This document shows, in pieces, positions 26,295 through 39,842 of a stretch of 64,000 nucleotides of DNA. Where the stretch lies: contig NW_002476559.1 in assembly GCF_000189635.1 (NCBI RefSeq), positions 1,364,001 to 1,428,000 of the forward strand, given 5' to 3'. The notes beneath the pieces are model-generated. The model did not search any database and was not told the origin of the DNA. It saw nothing but the letters and a program-made list of their open reading frames with translations. Made by a program: the position numbers and the translations under genes. Source of the DNA: Tetrahymena thermophila SB210. Taxonomy: Eukaryota > Ciliophora > Oligohymenophorea > Hymenostomatida > Tetrahymenidae. The number at the start of each line of letters is the position of its first letter. Position 1 is the first letter of the stretch.

Positions 26295-29200
26295 TCATTA
26301 TATAAAATTTTTTTTGATTGGATATAATCTTGTTTTTTTTGAGCATATGCCATATGAAAGTGTGGTAGGATTATATTTAGTGTTTTAAGAGTCACCTAAT
26401 AAAGTAGTAAACTATTATCCAGTAAATACTTTTTATATAAACGATTTAATTTATTGTTAATCTTGCATATAAATATTTTATCTCCTCGTGTTTATTTTCT
26501 AGGTCAGTTTTTTGATATATTTTTAAGATTTTTTAACTTTGATATTATAAATTACTTAATTAAAATTATTATGAGGAAAAAAGCATGAAAAAATATACAT
26601 TTTATCGAAATTTTAGAATTAGTTGCTATTAATTAATATGTTTTTTTATTAGCTTGAGGCACTCTTTTTGGTAAGAATATCTGCCAGCATCAATTCAACA
26701 AGATTTTTATCTGTTATATGAGAATTTTAATGATCAAATGTTTATGCTAAGGCAGATAAATATTAATTATTCATGAATTGAACTCTTTAATTTTAATTTT
26801 AATTTTCAACTTACAAATTATGTTCAGAAGTTTATTTTTCATTCAGAGTAACTTATTTTTTATCATTTTATTCTTTGACAAGCTCTTCAAAAATTTAGAA
26901 AGAAGGTTACACTTTTTAAATTAATGGTTACAAGCTTGAATGCTATTATTATATTAAAACATTTTAGTCATCATCATTGAACTTAGTTCTGGATGAATTT
27001 TTTTTTCTTGAATAATTTTTAGTTTATTCATAATTTTCATACAGGTTTGAGTCAAAAACTTTTAATGTTTCTGTTGTTGTTGTTGAATTATTTGCTTTTA
27101 GTTTTTATTTATTGCTAATACTATTCATATTATTATTACTAACACTATTCATATTATTATTATTAACACTATTCATATTATTATTATTATTATTATTATT
27201 AACACTATTCATATTATTACTACTAGCAATATTACTACTATTATGAAATAAAATTGATTTATTATTCTCTATATCTCCAAATTACCTTGTTTATTCTTTA
27301 TGGCATCTTTATATGAAAGCTTACTTTGTGGGTTTAACATTATTTTCGTTTTTTAATTCAGTAAATGTTTTTGCTTTAATTTAATTTTCGAAAATTTCTA
27401 TATTTGATGAATTTATCTGCATACTATGCTTTTTGTTTTCTAAAAGTGAAGGAATTTTTAATTCGTTTATGCTTTATTATTAATATTAATTGATTAAACA
27501 CTTTTTTATAAAAATATGTATGATTAATTACTTTAACTATATTTCACTACAAGAGGGTGAATTCGAATGTACATCTTCTTAATTCAGCTTCTTTTCTGTA
27601 CCTGGGCAAAAGACTATTGAATTAGGGCATTCAATTGTCTTTATTGTATGTTTAGTATGTTCGCTATTTTATGTAGCATTTTCCTGAAATAACATCGAAA
27701 TTTATGATTAATTTGTTGTTTAAACTATTAATTTATTTTGGTTTTCCTACATAAATTTTTTTTTAATACTGTTCTAATTCTCTTGATAATCACTTGACTT
27801 CTTACTCTTCAATTCAATATCAGACTAGCTATTTGAAGATGTCTCACTATTGTCACTTATATAGGACTAATTTTGGATTATTTATTAACTTTGATAATTA
27901 TAGTCCTCAAGGCTATACATTTTAACTATATCATAAGCTTATCCACCTTATTAAGATATTTTATGCATCAACATTTTTGAAAATTCTTTATTCTTTTTGA
28001 TATCTAATCTATTTATTTATAATAAATAAATTGTTTACATTAATTCAATTTTAAATAAATAGAAAGTTTTTATTATTATTACAGAGGTGATTTAAGTTAA
28101 TTTTTTCTAAGTTTTCTTGCAATTTTAGAATTTCTATTTTAAAACTCATAATAATTGTGTCTTAGAGCTATAAATTATTAATCGAGGACTAAATGAATCT
28201 AATTGCAATCTTTAATGAAGTGGTCGATTGAATTACAAGCTTAACAACCTTTAATGTTAATGCCTGAAACAATTTTGCCTATGCAAGCCTTTTCCTCCAA
28301 CATTTTATATCTTTGAAAGTCTTCTTTACAATTTTTTATTACAAATAAGAAATCCTCTCTAGTCAAATAAAAGAGTGTTGATAAATTAACACTCCTAACT
28401 GAATAGCTCCTTTGTAAGCCTGTGAAAAATGAAAACTCTCCAAAGTATTGATTTTATTTTAATACATTTAATACAGTTTTATTATTACCATGATCTGAAT
28501 AAATTTCAATAAGCCCATCTAAAATAAAGTAGATAGCTTAATTGCCAATATCATTTTCGCAATAAATAACTTCATTAGGAGAAACTTCAATTTCTTTTAT
28601 ATGTTTCGACAAATTAATTAAGGTTTATTAAGAAAATAGTTTATAAAAAATAGAACAGGTCTTTAACATTTTGTTATTGACTTCTTAAGTCAGCTCATCT
28701 CTCAGTTTATTAGAAAGTATTCCAATTACTTTATCTTCTGCCTACTTGTTTCTATCTCTTTATTCTTGACTTAAAAAATTTAAATATTGCTTAATCCTGT
28801 CTTTTAGCTAAGTACGAACATTTCTTCTCCTCAAATATCTAATTGAATTATTATAGTGTAAAATGAATAAAATCTCTATTTATTTTTATTAATTACCTTT
28901 GCATAACAATTATATTGTCATTCATTTCTTTAGATGCTTTTTCAATTTCCTCCAATATAATACCAATATTATTTATAGAATATGCATATACACAGCTAAA
29001 TATTATCATAGAAACAGCACAAAACATACTTTCTAGTGAATTTTGAGGTGTAATGTCTCCATACCCAACTAAAATTTATATATTTAAATATAAACTCTTA
29101 ATTGTAGAATCTAAATTATTTATTTATTTATTAAATACCAGTAATCATTGTTGTGACACTCCAGTAAAAGCTGCAAATATATAGCTAAACACTTTGTTAT

Positions 29201-30891
29201 AAATTCTATTAATATTTAGTGTACCAAACTACTTCTATGCCTTGGAGCTGCTCATATAATCCCAATAAATACCAAAAAATCCCCACTAAAAATGATATAA
29301 TAAAATTGTGTTTTTTAATAAATAATGCGAATTTTTGAAAATTAATTTATATTTCTTTACTTATATGAGCAACTGTAACCATAAATACGAGTTGATTGAA
29401 TATTTTGATAGAATGTCTTTAGAAACTGCTTAGCTATTGTATATTATCAAAAACTCTCCTCTTTGAATAAATACCACAGAATCTTAAAAATATTAAAATA
29501 TTTATTAAGTAAATTTGAATTTAGTGATCAGGGTTGTACACAATAGTGTGATGGTAGTTGATTACCTAATACATCGAAGCAGAGAAACTAATAAAATCTA
29601 ATATGAAGTTAGATTTCATATAATTAATGATTATTTACTTTCTCTCAATCATAATCGAGTCGTTTACATAATAGGATGAATTGCAATTTATAAGTATATC
29701 TAAAAAAGAAAATAGAGTAAAAACTTTAAATGCATTGTTTAAATACTAAAGATCTTTATTTGTCTCTTAAAATATGAGAAATATCGAATAAGCAAAGAGA
29801 AAAATAAAATTGAAAATAATTTAAAAAGAGTCCCAAACTATTTTGAAATTATCTGTAGGCATGAAAATGTGATTAGATTCTGAATTATTTAGAAATTTAA
29901 AGAAGTGATAATTCATCAAATTTAAGAGAAAGTTAGACCTTGCAAAGCTTGAAAAGGTGTTAATTTGATCTGAATTATCATTTATTAATTTTCTTTACTC
30001 AACAGTCAAATTTTCAGGCCTTCTGTTTATTCTCTTATTTTTAAGTAGAGTGATAAATTTTTTACTATAAAGTTCTACTTTCTTGGCTAAGCTTATATTC
30101 TTTTTTTAGTGTTAACTCTTTTCAAAAATATTTTGCAATAATGTTCTTTAGCTCTTATTTTTTATTTATGACTCACATGCATCAATTTTTTTTAGCTTAT
30201 GCTAGGAATTATCATTATCTTATTATACTTATAAGCTACTCTAAAGTTTTTAACTAGTCTATATTTTTTAGTTTTTGATGCCTATCATTTCATTTTTAGT
30301 ATCATTAAGTGTTTCAATAGCGTTTTGGTGATCAAACAAATTCTCATATCTGCTTGAACTAACCTCTAAAGATTGCTAATTCTATTAAATTGTTTAAATA
30401 AATTGATAAAATAAGCAAAAATAATTTATATTACCATAGATGTCATTTATTTTAAAAGCGACTCTTCCTAAAATATAGATTTTCTATGCTTTTTTTAAAA
30501 ACCTTTGACATTTTTATTGTGATTCTCTAACATTTTAAATGGATTTATATATTCAATCGTCTAAGGAGGAGAGTCTTTATTTTTTAATAAAAAAATGTGG
30601 TGATTTCTATTTGAAAATATTTAGATATTTACTTATGACATATTTTTAATCTTCAAAACAGATTTAAACTTCTTAAGATTAATCTTAGCTATTTTCTTCC
30701 TGATTATCTCTACATTAATGCATACAATTAATCTGCTCAAATTAATTCTTAAGGTCTTTTATTTCTTAATTAAAATCTCCAAAGCTACCATAAGTGACTT
30801 CATCATCATCGCCTTATGGAATATTTTGTTAATTTTATAGGTTTTTCTACTTTTTTCGGTTTTGCAAGTTATCAACCTAATCAAAAAACAT
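26295..30891 (-). CDS. Cyclic-nucleotide-gated potassium channel (CNG/HCN/KAT-like)
   Basis: Starts at ATG 30891. Exon 1 is 30633-30891, then a 58-base intron, exon 2 30435-30574, and a long exon to about 29380 encoding the acidic N-terminus, S1 (IFMPTDNFKIVWDSF onward), S2-S3, a weakly charged S4 (RFCGIYSKRRVF) and S5. The pore is FYWSVTTMITVGYGD, a K+-selective filter, split by an intron just before the filter. Then come S6, a C-linker and a cyclic-nucleotide-binding domain (FGEFSFFTGLQRSYSVRS). Next is a CCHC zinc knuckle, CQACNSIDHFIKDC (CX2CX4HX4C), and a long Gln/Asn/Ser-rich tail with an MNSVNNNN repeat near 27110-27220. The frame ends at TGA 26295-26297. It should sit in plasma or ciliary membrane and open or be modulated by cAMP/cGMP. 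Exon limits after 29380 are approximate and the C-terminal end is the least certain part. Confidence 0.9.
27110..27225 (-). repeat. Coding minisatellite, MNSVNNNN-type repeat
   Basis: Four copies of a 24-30 base unit (ATTATTATTAACACTATTCAT on the plus strand) within the channel's C-terminal tail, encoding Asn-rich octamers. Repeat number probably varies. Confidence 0.75.
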
Positions 30892-32943
30892 GCTATTAAA
30901 TTACACTTAATTATTTCGCTAATTATTATTAAGATAATATACTATCTAATAATTGCACTTATAAATAAAAATACGTTAATACTTATTAGAATAGGTAATT
31001 GATTTATATAAAACTATTAATAAATTAAAAGTTTTTATAGCATTTTTGAATATGCCATAATAAATTTTCAACTTTCTCGTTATAGTAACTTTCTCTAAAA
31101 TAAATAGCATATGGATGGGTTAATGTTATATTATTTATGTTATTTTAGCTCATAATATTAAAATCAAATTTCATATAAATAATAAATTATAGGATTAATT
31201 TCAAAGTAAATGTTTAAATTTAAAGGAAAAATTTAAGGATAACATGAAAATGCATCAAATACTTTTTAAAATATTAAAATTTCTTCTTTTTATTTCAAAT
31301 ATTTTAATCTACAATATTTTTATTATTAATATTTATTAAAAATATTCTATAAGCAATTAATTTATTATCTTAAAATAAAAGTAAAATGTAAAAAATTTCA
31401 TGATCCAAAAAAATAAAATAATTTAATTTTCCTTGTCAACTAATCAAGAATATTTTTAATTTTTTGTTGTAATTAATTCGTAATATTTTACTGTAATTTC
31501 TTAAAAATATTGAATGTAGCACTTTTAGGAATTTTATTGCATGAAAATTTATAAATTTTTATTAATACCACAGACTTTTCAATTACCAAAAACTTATAAA
31601 ATTTATATTTTATTTTGAAATAAATTATTTAAGCCTTTTTACAAATCATTCTAAGTAAAAAAAGAATGTTTTAGGTTAGATTAATCTTAAAGTTAAATTA
31701 AAAAATACTTATGATAATTTTTTCTATAAATTACAGCAAGCATAAATAAATTGAGGATGAATTTTGGGGAAAAATTGATACAAGAGGATTGCTTTATAAG
31801 TATTAATTTGAGGTTGTTTTTAAGGAAAAGGTCTTTTTTTACCCCCTGATGAATAAAGACTCTGCTTGTTAATTCTCTTACTTAATATTCATTTAAGTAT
31901 ATTTTAAATAATTGAAAAGCTTAATTTAATAGAATATCATAATAAATATAATTATATTATTCAAAATTTTTAAATATTAAAAAAATAATAATGAATTAGT
32001 AAGAAATAAAATATGTAATACTAACTAATTAGTTATTAATAAAAAAAGTAGAATTTGATATTAAAATTATGATTAGCTATTTATGTATACTTTTGATTTT
32101 ATATTTTAGTCATAATCATATTTTTTAGTAAGCAAACATATTTTCCTTAAACTCCTTAAATAAATAAAAATTCTATCTTCTTAATAATATAAAAATGTTA
32201 TTTAAATTTTACAAATATTTAGGTTATGATAAATAAATAAATTAAGATTTTAAAAAATTAATATTTACTTCCTAGTAAGTTTTTGCTGTTTTTGTTTAAA
32301 AATTATGAAATTAAAATTAATATTTAAATTCAGGATTTATTAAAATAAATATATTTTTTTTTTAGAGTTCAATAAGCTTAAAAATCAATTGATAAAAGTT
32401 ATTACTTTAAAAGTAAAGTATTTTAGAATTAAATAATATTACTGCTAAAAAATAGTTTTGTAAGCTTTTATGAAATGCAGTTATTTTATTTCTGATATCT
32501 AATTTGTTAGTTGGTAAGATTTAAATTATTGACTATCAATATTACAAAAAAATCGCATAGAATATAGCTAATTTATTTTTAAAATATGATAGATATCTTA
32601 TATCTTGTTTGTATTTGTTAATATTTGTAAAAATATGAAATGAATAATCTTTTAAATCAATAATTGATAGCTAATTAGAAGATAAATAAGTATGTATGTA
32701 TCTTTCAGTATATTATATATATATATATATAGTTCGATTCTACTTTAATTTGTTTTTCTTTTTTTTTTCTGTTCTTAATAATAACTCTGATCAACCAAAT
32801 AGCTGTCTGTCTGTCTACATACATCAACAGAAAAAATTATACAGAGTAAATAAAATAATAAATTTATTACAAAATTTTGAAAAAAATTAAAAAAGAAAAA
32901 TTTAGAAGAGCAAATTATATTAAAAGATAACACATTAAAATAA
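30892..32943. other. Divergent intergenic region, about 2 kb
   Basis: Lies between the starts of the channel gene (minus) and RAD23 (plus). It is AT-rich throughout, with a short (TA)n run near 32712-32730. Short standard-code frames at 32696-32975 have no coding character and abut or overlap the RAD23 start. No further gene is seen. Confidence 0.6.
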
Positions 32944-34950
32944 ATGAAGATCAACATTAAGACTTTAAAGGGCACTGATTTTTTTGATGTTAACCTTGAA
33001 GAAACTGCTACAGTAAATTTATTAAAATGTTTTGTTTTAGGAGAGCTCGAATTCTTGTTGACATTTTAAGAATTAGCTAGATAAATACTTGTTTTCAACA
33101 TATTTTATAATCTTGTTAGGTTGCTGAATTGAAGGAGAAGATTGCTACTGAAAAGTAAAAGGAAAAAGATACTATTAAGTTAGTTCATAAAGGTAAATAA
33201 TTGACCGAAGACTCTAAGACTCTTGGCGAACTTGGTATTAAAGATAATGATTTTGTTATTCTCATGTTCTTTTAAAAGGTAATATTATCTTAGTTTTAAG
33301 ATTTCTTCAAAATGCGGCTATCTATTTATTTCTCTTTCTATGTGTGCTTTCTTTTAATCATGATTAAATTAGAAAAATTCTTCAAAAAATGAAGTAAAAT
33401 CAATATTTTCTTTGTCGAATTGTACACAATTTAATGTGACATGACACTGAAATCATCTTAGTGACTGTTAAGCATTTTAATAGATGAATAATAGATAAAG
33501 TAGCATAGAAAGCAGAGAAAATTTTATGGCTAGCATTTAATGAAAGAAAGAAAGAAAGAATGAAATTGCAATTATAATTTAAAAAATAATAAACTAAATA
33601 TAACATTATTATAGAAAGCAGAAAAAGAAGATGCTCCATAATAAGCTTAATCTGATACCACTTCTACTACCTCCGCTGCCTCAACAACTGCTACTAACCC
33701 CACTACTGTTCCTAAGCCTGCTGTTTCCTAACCCGCTACAACATAATAAACAGGAAGTTAAGGAACAGGTAGTGATCTCCTTTAAGGTCCTGAATTGGAA
33801 GCCAAAATTAAAGAAATTGAATCAATGGGTTTTGAAAGACCTAAGGTTCTTTAAGCTTTGAAGGCCGCTTATTACAATCCTGAAAGAGCAGTTGATTATT
33901 TACTCAGTGGTAATATTCCTAAAGAACCTAGTTAATAATAGAGTCCTTTACAAGGCTTACAAGGTCCTGGTGTTGAATAATTAGCTTAATTAGCTTAAAA
34001 TCCTCAATTCCAACACATTGCTTAAGCTATTCGTTAAAACCCTGCTCTTCTCCAACCTGTCATGTAATAATTAGCTTAAACTAACCCTGATGTTGCCAGA
34101 CTTTTACAATAAAACCCTCAAGCTTTCTTGCAACTCCTCCTTGCTGCCTCTGAAAACGAAGGTGGATAAAGTAATAATTTTAAATTGTTAATTTTTCATG
34201 GACTTTAAATGCTAAAATAATTGACAAAAGAAAGTCTTTTACTTTTCCATTAAAGACAAAAAGAATATAAATTCTTGTATCTGTCTTTCTTTCTTTCTAT
34301 CTATTTATCTTTCTATTGATTGATTTAAATAATCTGATCTGATTAAAGAAAATAGAAAAGAGCAGAATTGATTAGTTAGCATATCTTCTTCGTTTTTCTA
34401 TTTATTTTTTAATAAAAATTAATCTTTAAAATTAATTAGCCTTACCTCCAAATGCCATCCAAGTCACTCCTGAAGAAAAAGCTGATATTGATGACATTAT
34501 TTCTATGGGTTTTGATAAAAATGACGCCTTAGAAGCATATATTACCTGCGACAAGAACAAAGAATTAGCAATTAACTATCTTTTCGAAGCAAGGGAAAGC
34601 GGTACTCTTCTTTGTAAGAAATATTAACTTTTTTTTTTTTAATTCAAGAAAGCAAGCAAGTTTAAAAAAGCAATTGTGTATATAAATAAATCATTAAATT
34701 AAAATAAGAAATAGTTGAAAAAAAAGATATTCATTCATCCATTCACATAGTAAATATTCTAAATAAATTTTTATTTAATTAAATAGCTGAACACATCCAA
34801 AAGGAAGAATTAGAAGCTGCATAATAATAATCATAAAACTAAAATTAATAACAATAAGGTAATAACCCAAATCAATAATAATAATAAGGTGGATAAGGTG
34901 AAGGTGGTGATAATGATGATGAAGATGACGATGATTTTATGTATTAATGA
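32944..34950 (+). CDS. RAD23: UV excision repair / proteasome shuttle protein RAD23, 5 exons, 373 aa
   Basis: Exons 32944-33012, 33120-33278, 33615-34170, 34440-34613 and 34787-34950 give 1,122 in-frame bases ending in TGA. Residues 1-76 are a ubiquitin-like domain (MKINIKTLKGTDFFDVNLEE; KLVHKGKQLTED), ending exactly at an exon boundary. A Thr/Ala/Pro/Gln linker leads to UBA1 (IESMGFERPKVLQAL, about residues 135-175), then the STI1-like XPC-binding region with repeated NPQ/NPALL motifs (about 190-250) and UBA2 (IISMGFDKNDALEAY, exon 4). RAD23 binds the proteasome through UBL and ubiquitin chains through the UBAs, and stabilises XPC/Rad4 in nucleotide excision repair. The last exon adds a Gln/Gly-rich tail and a run of Asp/Glu ending DDFMYQ after UBA2, where most orthologues stop. 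Domain order and family assignment are unambiguous. Confidence 0.95.
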
Positions 34951-36644
34951 TTTATTTTGATAGCACTGTCTTTCTCACTAAATAAAATATTCTAATTGCC
35001 TTTATATTTATAAATTGATTGATATTAATTTAATTTAATATTTCTATAAATGACTTAATGTATACATTCAATTATTAAATATCACATTTTAGTTCATTCA
35101 TTCATTCTTTCATTCAATTATTCGTACATTACATACATGTTTTAATCCTCACTTTGCTTTTAAGTAATGAACCATTTAAAGTCTAATTAATTAATAATTA
35201 ATATTTCACATCAGTTTTTTGATGTGATGAGCATCATATTTTTTTGAGTAGTAATTATCTGCTTTGATTTTCTATCAACAGCACTTAAATTAATAATCAA
35301 TCATATTATTTTCTTAAAACAAATCACTAATACCATAATTTAATCATTAATTTATTTTCTAAATTAAATTAAATAAACAAAGGTTTTTTTTTTAGTTACT
35401 CAATAAATTTTATAATTGTGTTGAAATATTTTACACATCTATCTTATTTAATTCTTACATTTTATGTAAGTATTTATTTTTCTATTTTAAGAGTTAAAAA
35501 AGTCTTAAATTTAAATAAAAAATAAGCATTAATTCATTATATTTAAATATTAAATAAATTAAATTATTTATGATTGAAATATCTTTTTATTTAATATCAA
35601 GCTCAAGAGTATTTTAAAATTAAGCAATATTTATTATGTATTGTTTGTTACATGAAATTATGTTTTGCAGCTAATAAACTACTAAATACAAATTTTAAAT
35701 CAAATTTAAAAAAAATATATTTTTTAAAACATAAAAAATAAATTAGTTTTAACAATAATCTATCATAAAAATATAAAATTAAGAATATATTATCGGATAT
35801 CATTTTGTTTGTTTTTAATTTTAAAATTTTAGCTAATATCTATCCTCAATAAGTAAATTATCAATAAAACTTAAATAAAAATTAAATAATTTAAAAAAAT
35901 AATTGAGCAAAAATATATATAGTGTATCCTTATTGTGGAAGAATTATTTATTATTCCTTTACTATCTATTATGTGGCTATTGTAAGAAATATAAAAAAAG
36001 AACAAAATTTCTCATTAAAATAGTTATTTTAAAAATATATCATTAAAATATGAACAAATTATTAAATATTTTTTTTAATTTTTTTAGATGGTTTTTATTT
36101 ATTTGATTTAAAATATTCTTAGAAAATTTTTAATTAAATTTGTAATTATTTTTTAATAATTATTTTATATTATATATTTAAAAAGACATTAAACTGTAAT
36201 TTGAATAGACAATAACTTATTTATAGTAATCTAAGACATTTAATAATAGGAAATTATTTAATGTTTTTGTGTAGACATTTCAAATTAAAAAATAAATTAA
36301 ATTGTATGTTTTTATTCATTTAAATCAGTAAAAAAGTATGTTTTTATTTATTACAAACTATTTCATATTATCTTTTTTTTCTAATAACTTTTTGACCTGA
36401 AAAGTAATTAATTAAAAAAGACATATTTTTATTCTTCTATAATAAAAACAATAAAAAAGTTGTTTGTTAACCTATAAAAAATTTATTAAGTTATATTTGA
36501 TTATCTGTCAAAAAACTCACTTTTTTTTCTGGATTTTTTTTTAAATAAATAAATAGCTTAATCAATAATAATATTTTGATTAAATAGAAGATTCAAAAGA
36601 TATATTTTTTGTTAGCATATCAATATTTTGCAACAAGATTATTT
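34951..36644. other. Intergenic, AT-rich, 1.7 kb
   Basis: Lies between RAD23 and the first glycine-rich gene. It holds one small perfect hairpin (35206-35227) and otherwise only A/T runs. No gene is seen. Confidence 0.6.
35206..35227. repeat. Small perfect inverted repeat (TCACATCA, 6-base loop, TGATGTGA)
   Basis: Eight-base arms with loop GTTTTT, about 255 bases after the RAD23 stop. It could be a 3'-end structure or chance. Confidence 0.5.
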
Positions 36645-39600
36645 ATGATTAATTTTAATTATGATGGAGCTAGTGGTGAAAATGGTGTAAATGGATATCA
36701 CGGGCATTCAGGATCCCATGGAGAAAATGGCAGCAGAGGTGAGAATGGAAGTTCTGGCTCAATTGGATAAAATGCTACTAAATTAAGCTTAGAAATGAAA
36801 TCAGATTCTAACAAAATAGTGATGATTGAATTAAATAAATAAAATAAAATAACACTATTAACACTTGGGGACAGTTCTAATATGGTTATGCTTTCTGCTT
36901 AAGGAGGTAAGGGTGGTGATGGAGGAGCTGGTGGTACTGGAGGTAAAGGAGGAGATGGAAGGAAAGGTAAAAATGCTACTAGATATGAAAGTGGTGAAGA
37001 TGGAGAAGATGGAGGAGATGGAGGGAGAGGTGGAGATGGAGGTGACGGAGCTGATGGAGGAGATGGAGCTGATATTTTTGTAAAATTAGAAAAATAAGAT
37101 ATGGACTTACTAATGATAATTGAAAATGTAAATCCAAATGGTGGCTAAGAAGGTAAAGGAGGAGATGGAGGAGACGGAGGACACGGAGGTTCTGGTGGCC
37201 AAGGTGGTAGTAGTCATCATTGGAATGATGGGAGAGATCGTGGTTATAATCCTGGAGGAAGTCATGGCAGAAGTGGAAGTAGAGGCTCAAATGGATATCA
37301 AGGCAAGAATGGTAACAAAGGCAGAGATGGAATATATTCAATTATGGTTGGCTCTTAAATTCACAGTAGCCGATATGAATTAAATATAAAAAATGTTTAA
37401 AAAGTTGAGTCTGATGATCTTATTATAGAACCTGGTGAAGAACTCTAAATTAAAAATATGTTATTTGTTAATGAAGGGGGTATGCCTACGCCTATTAATT
37501 AATAAATTAGATTGGAATTAATTAGTAATAAATATTTAAATTTTAAAAAAGAAGATTGTGTATATATATAAAATAGTATCGATTCTGGTTAAAATTATCA
37601 GCTTGAAAAACCTTTGAAATTTAGTGTTAATCCTTTTATTAATATTGTAAATGAAGACACAGTTTACAAAGTGTAAACTTAACTGAAATATCAGGCAACT
37701 GTAGAAAGAGTTGAGAAATCTTTTCATAAAGTTTCTAATGTAGCAACAAATTATGAAATTAGGTTTCCTGTAGAACTATCTTTAATTGAAGTACAAAAAT
37801 CTATTCAATTTAAAGAAGAATCTCCAATAGCGTTTTGCATATGGAATCGCTCCTCTAAGCCCTTAGGTATTGAAAGTTCAAATAGATTGTTAAACGTTAG
37901 AATACTCTTAAACAATAAAGAAAATGTTGTTTAGTTTCTACCAAAAAAAGTATTTGATGATGATAAATAGCATAGGAACTCAAATAAACTTGCAACTCTT
38001 GCTTATTCTTAAAAAAATTACATAAATCCATAATTTGAGGATGATAGTAAAATAATGCTAGACTAGGAATTCATCACTAATTTAATGCCAAATGAAAAGA
38101 GAATAATTAGCGGAACCTTAAAATTCAATGAGAATTTTGATACTCCTTTTAATACTAAAGTCCATTTATAGATAAAAATGGATTTAGGATATTATTTCAA
38201 TTAGAGTTAATAATACTAAAATATATAGACGAGGAATTTCTCTCTTTAGCTATCATAAGCTTACACTTATAAGCCTAATTCTGAGTTTCTAATTATAACA
38301 AATCAGCAGATAAAAAAAGAGTTAATAGATTCATTTACTTCTTTTGCATATCAATTTGGATCATCTGTTGATATTTGGAATATCAGTAATTACTAAGGTT
38401 TTGATTTCGATTATATTGGCAAAGAAGATAAAGCCTTGAAGGAGCTATATAAGGAAAAAGTAGTTGTCATTCTTTGTAACAACTATGAGTTAAATGACGG
38501 AAAATAAATTAATCCTGTGAAGTTAATTTAAGAAAAAAACATTTATAAGGCAGCTAAATTTTATGATATACGCTAGTATATTTTTGGAGATAGAAAATTA
38601 TATGATGCTACTCTTATTACTAGTTAGTGCTAAGAAGAAATCGATGCTAACTTAAAAAAAGTTGAAAATGAAACTCAACTCTTTCATAGATTCAAAAAAG
38701 GATTTTTCAAAAATATTGTAATTTAACAAAATTTAAAAGAGAAGGAATTAACTGCATTATAAATGCAGCAATAAGCATACTCAATTGATTTTATTGACAG
38801 GCTATATTGTTGTTCTACTCCTAATCATTAACGTATCTATAAAAAAAGTGATGAAATCTACAAAAAAGCAGAATTACATAATTCAAGATTTAATCATAAA
38901 GTAGTTTACACTCATGAAGTTGAGTATATAGAAAAGTCAATATTTTCTAAAGTTTGTAAATTAGGCAATATATAAGTAATAGAATAGCTAAGAAAAGACT
39001 AGTGCAGCATAATCGAACGCTAATGTATTGCAGAAGAAAAACAAAGCTTAGACGAAATTGATTACTTTTCTCTTATAAAATTGATTTCATTTGAAAAAAA
39101 ACTTTTGTTTCTATCAAGATGTTTGAATAAAGTAGAAAATTCAAAATTAGTAATAGACTGTATTCTCTCTGATTTGGCTGATGAATATATAGCATACATT
39201 CATTCAGGGATTAATAAAACAGATATTCCCTATTATATGAACAAATGGAATCAATTCATGTAGTATTCTTTCTAGGAATACTTTTTGAAAAAGAACTAGT
39301 TTCATCTCCAAATAGAATAGTAAAGTTTGAACAATGTAAGAATTTAAGATGACTTCAATGTAAAAAATAAAATCAAGGAATATTTATACACTTAAATGTA
39401 TAAGATTTGGTATGCAATTGCTTTACAAAAAAAAGGTTGTTGCTCAGCTAATGTTTCTGAAATAATTAATTATTGCAAGCATGTTCTTGAATCAGTAATT
39501 GGCAAGATATTCACAGATAAAAATGAATATTTGTAATATTAATAAATATCACAATAACAAATAAAGCAGGCTTTACCAAATTTATATGAAATTTAAAAGT

Positions 39601-39842
39601 GCTATTAAAAAGATGTATTTGTGGAAAGGTAAACAAAAAATGCTAAATTCTATGAAAGTTTTATACAATTTAACGAACAGAGACTAATCAAATAAGTAAA
39701 TTAAAATTAAGATTAAAATACAATTCCAAATAGAATCTAAGAGGGATCTTTTTATTTTATTGATGATACCACACAAACAACAGATTAGTTTAAAAGGTAA
39801 TAAAAAATAGAACAACTTGAAAAACAGATTTAATTTCAATGA
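36645..39842 (+). CDS. Large glycine-rich, collagen-like N-terminus protein, 1,065 aa, intronless (copy 1)
   Basis: One open frame of 1,066 codons from ATG 36645 to TGA 39840-39842. Residues about 5-45 and 85-225 are Gly-X-X/GGDGG-type repeats ([19 protein letters not shown]), interrupted by short beta segments: [16 protein letters not shown], and an [10 protein letters not shown] box. The pattern ends in SSHHWNDG...NPGGSHG and GRDGIYSIM. The following 840 residues are not repetitive and share blocks with the downstream gene: a DxxIIEPGE box, FKEESPIAF and [10 protein letters not shown] (about 380-410), [13 protein letters not shown] (about 570) and a Cys-containing C-terminal region. No signal peptide or membrane span is evident. 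From memory, a similar Gly-rich architecture with ATRYSSG, SSYSW and NPGG boxes occurs in bacterial and amoebal proteins of unknown function; I cannot verify this here. Function unknown. Confidence 0.9.

Noticed and set aside
35206..35227. Rho-independent terminator
   Set aside because: Eukaryotic nuclear genes do not use it and the stem is only eight AT-rich pairs; listed as an inverted repeat only.
36979..37341. 120-codon standard-code ORF on the minus strand, His/Leu-rich
   Set aside because: It is the antisense shadow of the Gly/Asp-codon repeats of the plus-strand glycine-rich gene (GGA/GAT read backwards).
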